Assembly (NCBI GenBank): GCA_023678885.1
Contig: CM043002.1
Coordinates: 328,022-392,021 of the forward strand
Length of the DNA: 64,000 bases
Origin: Pogostemon cablin
Taxonomy: Eukaryota > Streptophyta > Magnoliopsida > Lamiales > Lamiaceae
Direction: 5' to 3'
Below, piece after piece: positions 1 through 12,390 of the stretch. Each line of letters begins with the position of its first letter. The stretch's first letter is position 1. The position numbers and the translations under genes are program-made. The notes beneath the pieces are model-generated. The model had not been told where the DNA came from. It saw nothing but the letters and a program-made list of their open reading frames with translations, and made no database searches.

Positions 1-101
1 TTTGATATACACAAAATATTCAGTACAGTATACTGCAGGGAAATCTTAAGAGTGCACTAGGATAGGAAAGGAAAACTAGATAGTTGGCCTAATGAACTCA
101 C

Positions 102-3100
102 GGCTGCATTATGTAAGCATCCTCATGCTCAAGTAACCTGGAGAACTGACCGACATACACAGAAGCCACTACAGACTCTGCACTCCCATCAATTGAACCA
201 ACATCTTCTGACATGGACAACGCAAATTCCAAACATATATTTTTTTCTTTCAGACAACTTGCTGCAAGCTGTTTCCAAGAGACGTTAAAATAAATGAAAG
301 GGAGATCCATCAATAAATAGGTTCATATTTTAATTTACTAAATGGAAAGAACAACTTTACCTGATAATAATAAGCTGGATGAAACTCCCATTCAGTTGGT
401 TTCTCAGCAGGAACAGAGCCCGTAGATGGAACTTGCAGGGCATTGGCGGAGCTTGTCTCCAGCAGTTGAGCAAATACCAGATATTGTCTGCTTAACCATT
501 CCCAATGAAGAAAGGTTACTTCAGGTGCTCCCAAAAGTTTCCTATAATTAGCAGTGTGCTGGCGAAACCACGCAATTGCTTCGGCAACTTTTCCAGTATG
601 CAGCAATAATGTTGACAATTTAAAATGCAGTTGTTCAGCTATAGTCTTGATCTCAACTAACCGTTGGATTGGGGGCATTCTCATTGATGTTCCAACCATC
701 TGTGCGTTTTAAGAATAAAATAAAATTGAAAAGGATAGAATAACTACATGAAGAAAACAAATAAAAAATTAGCATCCTTGTTAACATCCACTTAATTGAT
801 CAGACCAAAAAGATGGCAGCATACAGATATTCTAAGTGATTAATCTATATTTCTATAAACTGTAAATCAGAGTCAAACACTGGTAAACTGGCAAAGACAA
901 CCATTGATCTCTGCAGCCATTGACCAGAAGAGTAAAGACAAATTAAAGACTGATATTGAGTGATCAGGGAGCCATGAGGATAAGATCTAGCTTCTTCCAA
1001 CATGATAATAGTTTTAGAAGCTCAAGTTTGTCTAATTTTTTAAAATCTATGAAGAAGGTATTTTACCGAATTTTTTAAGGATTTTACAAGCCTTAATATA
1101 GACAAGGTTTCACATTAGAGAGTAATTCCTTAAATAATATACAAAAAGTGCACAAAGCAAGTTGAAAAGTTTTTGGTAAATCAGAGTTTATATTTCTATA
1201 AACTGTAAATCAGAGTCAAACACTGGTAAACTGGCAAAGACAACCATTGATCTCTGCAGCCATTGACCAAAAGAGTAAAGACCAATTAAAGACTGATATT
1301 GAGTGATCAGGGAGCCATGAGGATAAGATCTAGCTTCTTCCAACATGATAATAGTTTTAGAAGCTCAAGTTTGTCTAATTTTTGAAAATCTATGAAGAAG
1401 GTATTTTACCGAATTTTTTAAGGATTTTACAAGCCTTAATATAGACAAGGTTTCACATTAGAGAGTAATTCCTTAAATAATATACAAAAAGTGCACAAAG
1501 CAAGTTGAAAAGTTTTTGGTTTGAGTCTTTGCTGATTTCAACATGATTCAAATTCACCTTGCCAGTGTGAAATTAGTGCATCAGTGGCTTCAGGCATGAC
1601 TACTGCCGAAAAGCATATGATTTTCTTCATACACTTAATAATATCCGATACAGATAGAAATCAGATAAAAGAAAATCTTCTATGGTTCAAGATATATAAG
1701 CTGCAAATAAAATATAATGTCCTTCAACAAGAACAAATCTTTTTTAATTTATTTGTGGGATGTTAACCATGCATCCAAGCCTGTGTAATTGGCAAATCAA
1801 AATTGAGTCTGCAACTGTGATGGAATGAGTACCTCACGCAGTGCATGATATGCATCTTCATATAGCTTTAGAGCTTCGAGCCAGTCTCTTCTAAATTCTG
1901 CATATACAGCAACCTAGCATTGGATAAGGTTTAGATAACATAATAGAGGAAGAAAAATCTGGAGTAAAGGTAACAGACAAGGGACAACAATGTAAACAAT
2001 GGATATTCTAAATTTTAATGACAATAATATTCTAATACAAATTCAAATACAATGATAAAGATTGACAGAATAAATTGGCATTGTCTCATGTTACAATAAT
2101 GTCCACACAAGCAATCATAGAGCTCTTAAATAGTTGGAACTCATGATTGAACTCATAAAAGTTTCACACCATTTGATGCCTGCATGGAGTCTCATATTGA
2201 TTTTCTAAAACACCAAAATGACAGAAAGACCTTACTTTGAAACAGTACCGGACATTTAGCTCCATTGAGCTGAAACTTTTCCTTTCAATACGCACTTTTA
2301 CTCTCCGGATTTCATCTTTATAATATGTATTAGCCAGATCCCCAAATGCACTCGAGAGCCTGCATAATTTCATCTCATTAAGCTTCATAAATCATAGAAC
2401 TTTATAAGAAAATAAAATCAAAACTTAATTTGAGAACATTCATTCCCTAACTTATGCATTCCAAGGTTGCAAACAAGATTTGCTCCATATTAATGTATAC
2501 AAAAACCTTATTTACGGATGAAATTGAGTACATTTTTGCGCAAACCAGAAGAGAAGCTACATGCCTGCTTAGAGACTGCTGAAGCTCCACCTCAGCATCT
2601 GGTACAAAAATAATGTGGTTCTTCGAATCTACTTCTGCGCGTTTCCTCAAGGCAATTATCCGATCTTCACTTGTGTCATCTGGAACAGAATTTTATAAAC
2701 CAAAAATTAAGACACCAGATTTCTATTGCTCATTCACATAGAAGTAAGACCTAAAATACACACACAACAAAATAAGTTAAGACCAAGGAATAGAACCACT
2801 AATCTTTATCTTACGTTTTAATTTTCAAGCTTTCAAATAGGACCATATTGTGAACAAGAAAAAGCAAGTCGATGCACTATTCAAAGAACATCATACAGAG
2901 CACAAACAAATAATTGAATAAGTAGTTACTACACGGTAAATTTTTTTACATACAGCATTCAATGAACATTATTTGGAAAGAACAAAAATATAAGAAATAG
3001 AGGGAACTAAGCTGAATGAGACAAGCTAAGCTTAGTGTTCTAGCATGATTCCTAATTCAACTCTTCTCTTTTCAACTCACTTTATTTCCATCTTTTTTCC

Positions 3101-4001
3101 ATATTACCAGTTTGAAAGACAGACCTTGGCTAATACTAGCAACATTACAGGGTGTACATGTGAAGCACACTTGACGGTAAAGAAGAGCTTCATAATCCTG
3201 CATATCCTAAGAATAAGAATTCAGAACCTATATAATATAAAGACAAATTTGGCATCCTTTAAAGCAAGCATGAGACAGCGCCACTTCAAACATTTAGGCA
3301 ATCATGATATGAAAGGCAATTATCTAAAGCCAAAATATAAGCATATAGCAATCTTACATACCTACAATAGAAGAAAGTGAGCGAGCCCTAGAAATTTCGC
3401 CAGCGGTGAATTAAAAGGATTGGTCAAAGAAACCACACATATAACGTAACTTATGTTCTGATATTCAAGTATACATGTTAGCTAAACTCGGAAATTCTGA
3501 AACCACTGACCTTTATAACCTGACTGAGATACAACCACAACCACCAATTTAATGTTTCTCCCACGAATCGTCGCCCTGACCATGAAACGAATTGCACAGA
3601 TATTAGTCGCAAACAGAAATGAAGTAACATATAATGATTATACGATATATAGAGGCCACATACTTGAGATTATCGATGTCATTGCAGACCTGGAGCCACT
3701 GAGCGGGGTCACCGGAGACATCATGGGAGCTAAAAAGAGCGGCAACGACGGCGGGGATCCTAGTTCGGTGCTTGGAAAGCCAATCTCGTTTGATAATTCC
3801 GGAGATATGCTCCGAACTCTCTCTAGGAGGCTTTTTGTGGGGGATCACAGAGATCTTGGAGAAATCGGGCAATGCGATGGTATTGATGGGAGGCTGCTGT
3901 GAGTGGAAGTGCGCGGTGATGAGGCCGTGAAACTCCGGGCAGCCAACCAGACACGCTAAAGCTACTGGCGGCGTCCGAAGCTCCTCCGGGTATTCTTCCA
4001 T
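102..4001 (-). CDS. TRAPPC11: TRAPPC11 (Foie gras homologue), 5' part of gene, seven exons
   Basis: This encodes a subunit of the TRAPP complexes, which tether vesicles in ER-Golgi and post-Golgi traffic. Coding exons on the minus strand are 4001-3664, 3575-3511, 2679-2565, 2359-2236, 1913-1833, 699-361 and 268-102. They give about 409 aa, and the phases join cleanly. The start MEEYPEELRTPPV, the segments RKRAEVDSK, LNVRYCFKV, VAVYAEFRRDW and IQRLVEIKTIAEQLHF, and EFHPAYYYQ match the plant TRAPPC11 N-terminus as I remember it; the Foie-gras domain normally lies downstream of the first ~200 residues. The plant protein is about 1,180 aa, so roughly two thirds lie left of the window; bases 1-101 are intron. 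Intron 3 appears to use a GC donor. Intron 5 carries a 0.33-kb tandem duplication. The first ATG is well placed, with the conserved N-terminus immediately following it. Gene identity is confident; individual exon edges are inferred. Confidence 0.93.
846..1519. repeat. 331-bp direct tandem duplication in TRAPPC11 intron 5
   Basis: Bases 846-1176 recur at 1189-1519 (offset 343) with only a few substitutions, separated by a 12-bp spacer. Both copies lie wholly inside the intron between exons 5 and 6, so the protein is not affected. The near identity implies a recent local duplication. Confidence 0.93.
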
Positions 4002-4244
4002 TGATGTTGAATTGAATTGAGTTTACTTGGGATTTAGAGAGGAAGACTGATGCTTAAGATAACGACGACGAACATAAACGGGCTACGGGTTGTCAAAATT
4101 CTCTTCTTTTAATGGGCTTTGTATTTTGGCCTGGGTTGCATCAGATTTAAGATTAATCAAACCAAAAGGCATTATATTCTTGGCTGATTTAAAATTAACT
4201 CATTTATTTATTAACGTTTGTAATTAACAAAGTAAATTTGTTAT

Positions 4245-4408
4245 TATATATGATGTGTAGTGGGTAGTTGTATTAGTGTAGTGTGTGGAGGCCATATGGA
4301 TATAATAATGATTTTGTGTGGGTCACATCAACCAAAAAAGAAAATGTATACTTTGTTTTGGGATGACCAAAATGGAAAAATGTATACCTAGTTGTGGGAT
4401 GGAGGGAG
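4245..4408. mobile_element. Truncated Stowaway-like MITE remnant upstream of TRAPPC11
   Basis: The right edge reads GGGATGGAGGGAG followed by TA, the inverted form of the CTCCCTCC...CCC terminus of plant Stowaway-like MITEs. The inside has the usual run of short words (gtagtgggtagttgtattag). No matching left terminus is visible, so this looks like a one-sided remnant. It lies about 240 bp upstream of the TRAPPC11 start codon. Confidence 0.55.
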
Positions 4409-4410
4409 TA

Positions 4411-5540
4411 TACTCTTTTAATATAATTCTTATCCCAACCCATGAAATTTGCAACCGGTATTAGCTTATCACTTTTTGTGTTGCACACACTTACAAAAAT
4501 TAGTTCACAGATACAGAAATCCATTCTCTCCATCGCACTACCTCCGCAAGAGGGGTGACACCGCCGACACCTCTCTACCGCACAACCCCACGCCGCCACC
4601 GCTGACACCTCTCCATTTCTCCTTCCGTCATTTTCACAATTGGAGCCCATATTTCTCATCTCACAACCACACAGTTAAAATTGATATTTGTTACATGAAT
4701 TAGGGCTACTCCCACCGCCGAGTCCATCTCTCCCACCGCACGACCGTAAAAATTTTGTACAAGGTAACAAGTCTAGATAGTTCAATTTTGTATTTCCCCA
4801 TTTGGAGCCCTAACTTTAACAACATAGTGTTGCTCTCACAATATTTTCCAAATTTTCCCCAATGACCCCAATTTTTTTGACAAATTTTGCAGCCCTAATT
4901 TTGCCAAAGTTGCACAATTAGTCCATCTTCTAAAATTAGGATTGTGTATTAGGATTCTCCATCTTCTCTAATTTTGCCAAAGTTGCACGATCAGTCCATC
5001 TTCTCAAAATCAATATTCTCCAAGTTGATGATCAGATTAATCTAATTTTACTATTATAATTTGTAGTAACCTTTTATACTTGCAATATCTACTACAAAAT
5101 ATAGGAAAAAGAGTAGTCCAATTTTACTATAATTTGTAGTAACCTTTTTTGGATTGCAATTGCTAATGCAAAATAAAGTAATTTTTAAGTATGTATTGTG
5201 TGCAGTCAATCAGGCATTATATATGGTGGAACATCTTTAATGATGAATTTAGTGAGTAGTTAATTAATCATACCTAGATACTAACATTATACCCAATAGA
5301 AAACTCTAAATTTAGCGTTACTAAATCAAAAACCACAAATGTATTATATAATGAATCACGAGATATTAGTAGAACCCTCTAAAATCATTTGATATTTATA
5401 CTAGTCATTGTACTCTACAATATTTGAATTGATGGGTGTAATTCAATAATGTTTGATCAAGTTGCAAAATGTTAGCAAATTGGTAGTGGTTTACTAGTGT
5501 AGTCGTGTTTCCACTGCCCCCATATAACTGAATAATGTTG
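4411..5540. other. AT-rich intergenic DNA with short internal duplications
   Basis: No gene is supported. Short segments are imperfectly repeated in tandem: a 'ccaaagttgcac...agtccatcttct' block near 4914 and 4977, and an 'attttactat...aatttgtagtaacctttt' block near 5044 and 5118. The ORFs here are short, low-complexity and unlike known proteins. Confidence 0.6.
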
Positions 5541-5805
5541 TGATTTTTTTCTTAAACAGAATTAATATCCCATGGAAAATGGTAAAATCACCCTCCTGCA
5601 GAAAGGGAAGAAGGGAATCAATAGACCCTCATAAAAAGGGAACACTGAGCAAACCGAATCATTCAATCAAGATCGGTAGTCCTAGCGTCATGAAGCGAAA
5701 AGGTAATATTAGTAACAATATTGATTTTACTAGATTGTAATGCTACATTATAATGTTGATTGTGCTTTTGTTATGATTTATATAATGTATGTAATAGTTT
5801 GCATT

Positions 5806-5995
5806 AAATAGGGAATGTTGTGTAGTAATTATACAATGTTGTGAAGTATGCAATAAATATTGTGCAGTACGTATAGAATGTTGTGCAGTGAGACTAAAAT
5901 TTGTGCAGTACCTATGGAATGTTGTGTAATTGTTAGGGAAGGTTGTGGATCGATATGACGAATTGTGTATGAAATGTAAAATATTATGCAAGAAT
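5806..5995. repeat. Degenerate minisatellite (aatgttgtgcagta-type units)
   Basis: About six imperfect units of roughly 25-35 bp centred on 'aatgttgtgcagtac...tat' follow one another. The minus-strand 82-codon ORF across it is a by-product of the repeat (His/Thr/Ile/Tyr-rich) and is not called as a gene. Confidence 0.5.
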
Positions 5996-7084
5996 CGTAA
6001 ATTTGTGCATTAATTTTAAATCATCAAGGATGTATGTATTAGAGAATCATCATTATGTAAAGAAACTAGGTTTAAGGATTGGATGTCCTGCTGGTTTATG
6101 AAGCTTTTTGTTTTTGTATAATAAATCTGTCGTTATATTTTAAGTTTGTAAGGGTAAACATTGTATATTCTTGCTCTTCATGTTTGGTTTATTGTCATGT
6201 ATCTCTGAATCATTCCACATGTTAAAAGGGAAGAAGATAAAAGAATCCCTCTCATGTTATGCCCTCTGAAATCTGAATAATAAACACCCTCTCTCTCTCT
6301 CACACACACACACATTGATATTTAGAAGTGAAATGGTTGTCATGTATAAGTCCATTCATATCTACAAGTTCTTCACAATGTAATATTTTAAGGTGGGATG
6401 TTATAGTCAATTAAAATGAACATTCATTTGGTTGACTTGACCAGGTTTTGTGGTAATAATTTTATAATTCAACAAGGCAAACCCAACCCCACCTAAGGCT
6501 AAACTAGGGGTTTGATTCTTTTTTTTCTTGTTTGCATGCATGTTTGCATGACATGATGATTTATTAGAGTCCGATAAGTCATAAACAATTCATCACAACC
6601 TTATTATTATTTTTTTATCGTTTGACTAAAGATATAACTGCTCATTCTTTGACCTGACACAATTGTGTGTGCCACTCTTTTACGCCTAATATCATGCAAT
6701 TTTAGATGTTTGACAAATGACCATAATCAGTTGTGATGGTTATTGGAGAGGGGAGAGTATATGCTCTGTGTTTGTTATACATTCTGTCATAGGATGTAGA
6801 AATGTGTCATAATAGTATTTACAAAGCCTCATATGACACCTCTCATAAAATATTGTGATTGAAAGATAAATAACAATATTATTGTAAGTAATTTTATTAT
6901 TTGTGCACATTGATTGTGTATGTTGTATATTGTTTATTATTATTATTATTTTTAAATTATACCCCCTCCCCCTCCATCCGAGAAAAAGGTTTATGTTCTG
7001 CCATTTTATGCAAGAATTGTAAATTTGTGCATTAAATTTAATTATAGTGCAGCAGTTTATGTATGTTGGGTTTTAAAATTTCTT
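5996..7084. other. Intergenic AT-rich DNA with a (CT)n(CA)n microsatellite
   Basis: No coding sequence is supported. A compound microsatellite, (CT) then (CA), lies at 6289-6314. The remainder is A/T-rich and without recognisable terminal structures. Confidence 0.6.
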
Positions 7085-8919
7085 AAACCATAATATAGGT
7101 AAATAACAAATGGTAGCAAGTAATACTATATCCGACTTTGAGATTGAATGTGCTCGAAGAAAGAAACCAAGTGGACTCTCAAGTACAAGTTCATATGACA
7201 CCGCCTCGTCTAATGATGGTTTTTGAATATGTGTGTTTATGAATTAAATATTGTTCTTGCAATTTAAGGAATGATGATCTTTGAAATATAATTTTGTTTT
7301 GTAATTTGGTTCTGCTAAGGTGCAGGAAACACTAAATGTAGAATGCAAACAAGGACTAATCGAACAAAGAATCAGCAGTCCAAACATTCAAAAAAATAAA
7401 AAAGGCAGGTTATACATTTGATTACAAATCCCATAAAATACGCAAATTATGTTTAATTCAGAAACTTATGATGCAAGCGTACAGTGTTTATTGCGAAATC
7501 AAAGGTAGCTGGTTTGTTAGACACCTCGTCGTCTGATGGCAGCAGGGACGAGCGTAGAGGTGGGAAGTGTGTCCCCATAAACTGTTTTAGTAAGATGCGT
7601 CTTATGCATTACATGATTATTATATATATTTAATATTTAAATATTGTAATATGTAGGTCGCTTGAAGAAGGAAAAAGGAGTTTACTACTATCGTAGCAAT
7701 ATAAGAACAACAATGGATGAGCTCAAGGGGTTAGTTTTTAATGATAGAGATCTAGATGAACTAAGAAAAAACCCTTTCAGGTTATTGTTTGAGTCCATTT
7801 ATCGAACTCCCTATACTATAGTTAGAAAGAGTTTTAGTAAAAATGAAGATGATATTATTACAATTCTTAAGTGCTATGATGAAATATTGAGGGGATTCAT
7901 AATTTGTGGAGAACAATTGTCCATCACCTTACGAGATATTGATTTTTGGGATATATGGTGGTGCTAAAGAAATTCCAACTAAGAAAGTTGAAAATGGGAC
8001 CTGCACTTGGGTGAATAGATGTTTTGGATATGAGATTAGTGGGCACAAGAAGGGTTTTGTCCTCTATAAAAAAGTGATATTGAAAAAACTGAGGACAATA
8101 ATAATGAAGAATGAAAATGGCAATTCGAATGATGTGGCTAGAATAACCATATTTCACTTGTTTGCATCACTATTAGCCCCAAACAAGAATGGATCAATAT
8201 CGTGGCATCTCACTGTATTTTTGGAGAAATTTGATGAATTACGTGATTACAATTGGAGCTCTTATGTGTGTGAAATGTTGCGGACACACATTGCAAGCAG
8301 TACGGACATGAAGTGTGGTGGTTGTGCCATGCTGATACCTGTAAGTTATAAAACAATAGAAATTTTATATTTTTTCAGTTTATAAAATTTAACTAATATT
8401 TCTTTTGTTTCAATTTTGGTTGTGCGAGCACACTAGCTTGATATACCCAGCAGCTGATAATATATTTCTTCGATTCTTAAAGTGAGATTTGACTAAGTTG
8501 CACGACAAGCTTGATGTGATAAAGAATGTTAAACTTTCACAGCTGCCCTCAAGATATGTAATATTTATATTTTACATATGTATTCATAATTATTTATTCG
8601 CATGTCTTACATTGTTGTCTTTTGAATGTAATAGGTGAAAAGAGTTTTGTTAAAGTCCATGTCCAGGGAGAAGGATATTTTAATGGAGAATGAGAATATT
8701 GGTAGCGGTGTTAAGAAAGATAAGAACGATGATGGTGAAGGTGTTGACTGTGTTGGCGGTTTGTTGTCAAACAAGACTGGTATTCGTGAAAATCAGAATG
8801 AGTTTATTGGTAGGAGAAATAAAACTGATTTTCCAGAGTCATCTAAAATGGGGTCCAATCGGTTAATTGTTAATGAAGATGCATTTTTTGCACCTTTGTT
8901 CAGTCTTGGTTTGTCGGAT

Positions 8920-9500
8920 GATGAATCCCCAGCTACGAAGAAGCAAAAATGCGAGTCGTTTAAGGTAGTATGTATACCATTAAGTAAACTATGCATCTTT
9001 AGTTACATGAATGTAACAAATTGTACATGTAATATGCATTACTATTGACAACTATGCTATTAATTCTTATTCTTATCTATGTTATGCATACTGGCATTAT
9101 ACGCAATATCGGAATCGAACATCCGTCAACAAATAGAGAAAAAATGAAGCTAAAAAACATTTAAATGAAGCTGATGGATCTGGTCGAGCTTCCCTGGCTC
9201 CAAAGGAGCAAAAATGCGAGTCTTTTAAGGTAATATCTATGCCATTATGTAGCGAATAATCATACACTTAACTATGCATCTTTAGTTACATGAATATAAT
9301 AAATTGTACATGTAATATGCTTTAGTAGTGACAACTATCTTACTAATTCTTATTATTATCCCTCTTATGCATATATGCATCATATCATTTGTTTTCATTT
9401 ACGCAGGATCAGAATTGAACATCCATCAACACAAAGACAAAAACGAAGCTGAACAACATAGAAATGAAGCAGATGATTCTGGTCGAGCTGCATTTGGTAC
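8920..9500 (+). repeat. Tandem duplication of an exon-intron-exon unit in the Ulp1-like pseudogene
   Basis: A unit of about 280 bp occurs twice. Exon end QKCESFK plus its gt donor, the intron with 'actatgcatctttagttaca', and the following exon start (cggaatcgaacatcc / cagaattgaacatcc) appear at about 8930-9150 and again at 9205-9440. A third partial start (GSGRA/DSGRA) is present near 9470. Divergence between copies is moderate. Confidence 0.8.
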
Positions 9501-9562
9501 AAATCAGTTGAAGAAAATGGACATGTTGTTGTTGGCATTTGGATCTTTTGGTTAACGTGAAC

Positions 9563-10900
9563 TGTTAGAGTTCCATGCAATTCTACAGCAGCAGAAGCAT
9601 AAGTGTAGAATCGAATTACCTTTCACCAGGGTTGATGTAGAGGTTGAATTCTCGCCGGCAGTCTGGACAGCCTCACTGTTTTGGGTATAACTCTCTCGTC
9701 TGATCTCCGATTAGAGCAATCTATGAGCCAAAACGATCATCTCTTCTGTGACTTTCCACTAATATATCACACGTCCAATTTGGACTTCTACACGATTTTA
9801 TAAAAATCATGCAAGTTGACAGACAGAAACAGCAAATGACCTTCCGGTCTTCTATTGTATTCCTAAGCCACGTCTTGACGTTAGTGTGGGCAACGATCTA
9901 CAAGACGAACTCAATCTACAACCCTAATCTTTCTTTCACATGTTTAGACGTGTGATTTTTTTTATTCCGGATTGATGAAATTGACTATTATATAGGCTAC
10001 AACAGGGGCCAGGAGGAGAAATTAGGGTTTGAGCCTCCCATTGGGCTTAAGCATCCAAGTTTAGCTCAAAACTTATACTTAAGTCCAATAATAATAAATT
10101 ATTCCACTAAAGAAATATTATTGCACTGCCACCCTAATCCCAAATTACGTTTATGGGCTCCTTCTTATTATGAGCCCGTTAATCTCCCCATGTTTAAGAT
10201 TCAATGCCCATTAATTAATTAAGTTACTGACAAATCCATTAATTAATATGTTTACCGAGAGTAGTACCACTCAACCTTATTATCATGCCTGAATAAATCC
10301 ACCTGCAGGGTTTACATGATAATCATTATGAGCTCCTCAAGGGGACATCATCAACCAGTTCCGTTGGGACACGGATTCCTTCTACAATCAACAACACACC
10401 ATAGAGACAGCACCATCTTCTAACTCACCAAGCATATTGATTTAATAATTAAATCTCACCCATTGATGAATCAAGAAAATAAATATTGGCTTACGTGTTG
10501 ATGTTATTATATAGGATTAAGAGTACGAACATCCATAATAACAGAGATCAAGTTCTATTATATAGTCAGTATAAACCGAATGATCTCAACGCGGTCCTAT
10601 TCAATACACAAAATGCACTAGTGCAATTTTATAGTCAAGACAGAATAATGTCAAATCACACTATAACTATACCGATAGATAGTCCCCGTCTATCTCGATT
10701 GTGAACATCTGTTTATACTTTATAAGGAGTCGATAATATGATCTTCTGTGTGACGCCGCACACTACATTATCTACAGTATAAAGTAAATGGACTTTTACA
10801 ACAATATTATTGCAAACGTTTGATCACATGATTCTCATTTCAAATTTTATGATAAACATTGTTCATACCAAAAGCAAGACTTTTAGTATACAATCCAACA
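9563..10900. mobile_element. Probable solo LTR (~1.34 kb) inserted in the Ulp1-like pseudogene
   Basis: The block starts TGTTAG and ends CCAACA, the usual short inverted TG...CA ends of an LTR. It interrupts coding sequence that resumes at 10905 as a coiled-coil-like block. It has no coding capacity and contains a TATA-like 'ctattatatagg' near 9985. The 5-bp flanks (tgaac and gttgt) do not match, so a target-site duplication is missing or decayed. Orientation and lineage are not determined. Confidence 0.5.
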
Positions 10901-11484
10901 GTTGTATGCAAGCTACGCTGAACAACTCAAATTGAAGGATGAAAGGATTGTGCAATTAGAAGAAGAGAGCAATGAGTTGAGAAAATAATTAGCTGGGATC
11001 GAAGTTACTAATCCAACCTTCACTCAAATTTGCTCAGATGAGAAAAACAATGATTACATGCAAGCCATAGCAGATAAGCATATGTATAAACAAAGATGTG
11101 AGGAGCTTTAAGTTGAAAATGCAAAGTTGCGGAATGATGTGGATACGTTCGAAGATAATAATGACAATCCTTCTGAAATTCATCAAGATCATCCAATCAC
11201 TGCCGAGCCACAGCCAACAATTAGCTCGATGGTTAAAGGTATTAAAGAGAGAATAATTGGAGGAGATAGGGTGGGTGCCAAAGGAAATGTCTCCGCAGGT
11301 GAAAATGCAAGAAGAAGTTTGTCATTATGATGTGGGAATAGATTCTGATGATGAGAACAATGTACGATACAAACTTAATCGTGGAGAGTTTACGTTGGAC
11401 AATAATTGCACAACCGTGAGTAAGACCAAACAACGCATCAAGAAATTGATAAAAGAAAGATGGGACCTAGGTCTAAAGGGGTGA

Positions 11485-12390
11485 GTACATTGTATACTTC
11501 TAACTGGTTCAACAATTTATTATTTCATTAAAGTAACGATGTAATAACTCTTGGTTTGTAGGATACGTTGCTGGGGGGAGAAGATAAAGTGGCTGGAGTG
11601 ACGATCACAGAGGTGGTTGAAATTCTGAACCATAAAAGGATTTCAACAAATGTAAGAGTAAAGCATTAATATTTTATATTGTTAGAGTCATTCTAATAAT
11701 TTGATGATTTTATATTTTTGGAAACAAAGGTGGTGGATGCTTGGGCAGATTTTACTCATTTGAAACATACCCGCGAAAGCAAATTGGAAGTACCTCTAGT
11801 TTTCTCGGCAAATTGTTTGGTAATATACATGTTAAAATGTAGCAGTAATTAAATTGTTATGCATCCTTTGTGCAATGCGTATAGAAAATTACGTTTGTAC
11901 TAGGAGTTCATGTGAAGTTTTATATTTTATCGTTGAAAAAATCGCGATAGCTATTTGTGATTTATTGTTGGTGTAATTGATAATATTGTTCGGTAATGAA
12001 CATGTGATGAAGTGGCAGAAAAATATTGTTGTGCATCCTATGTGTATGTGCTAAATTTTTATAATCAGATGCTTTAGAAAATGAGCTATGAACTAGAAGC
12101 TAGTGTGAACCTGTATATTTTATTGTTTAAAATAGCGAGCTACGTTTTTGAGAATCAGTTTTGAATTGTTATGTGGTGTTTTTTTCACTACATTAGAAAT
12201 ATATTTTTTATTAAACAAAATAAAAATATTGAAAAAGGACGTAAAAGAGTTCTCTTGTGAATGTGGATTAGAAGAGCACAACTAGTGTATTAAGTAAATA
12301 AAATTGTTGTTTGCATGAACAATTCAGTTCGTATGAGTTATTATTATTAATTTTTTTGAACTCTAATAAGTCCTTTTTTTATCATTGTGA
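11485..12390. other. Intron-like AT-rich DNA inside the Ulp1-like pseudogene
   Basis: Two short coding-like patches (about 11560-11650 and 11730-11820, the latter reading VVDAWADFTHLKH) are separated by A/T-rich stretches with splice-like borders. No separate gene is seen. Confidence 0.45.

Noticed and set aside
3552..3902. Plus-strand 116-codon ORF
   Set aside because: Antisense to TRAPPC11 exons 1 and 2, where the minus strand matches a known family in phase.
9563..10900. Complete retrotransposon rather than solo LTR
   Set aside because: No coding domain, primer site or second terminal repeat could be found. Only the TG...CA ends support an LTR, and matching target duplications are absent.
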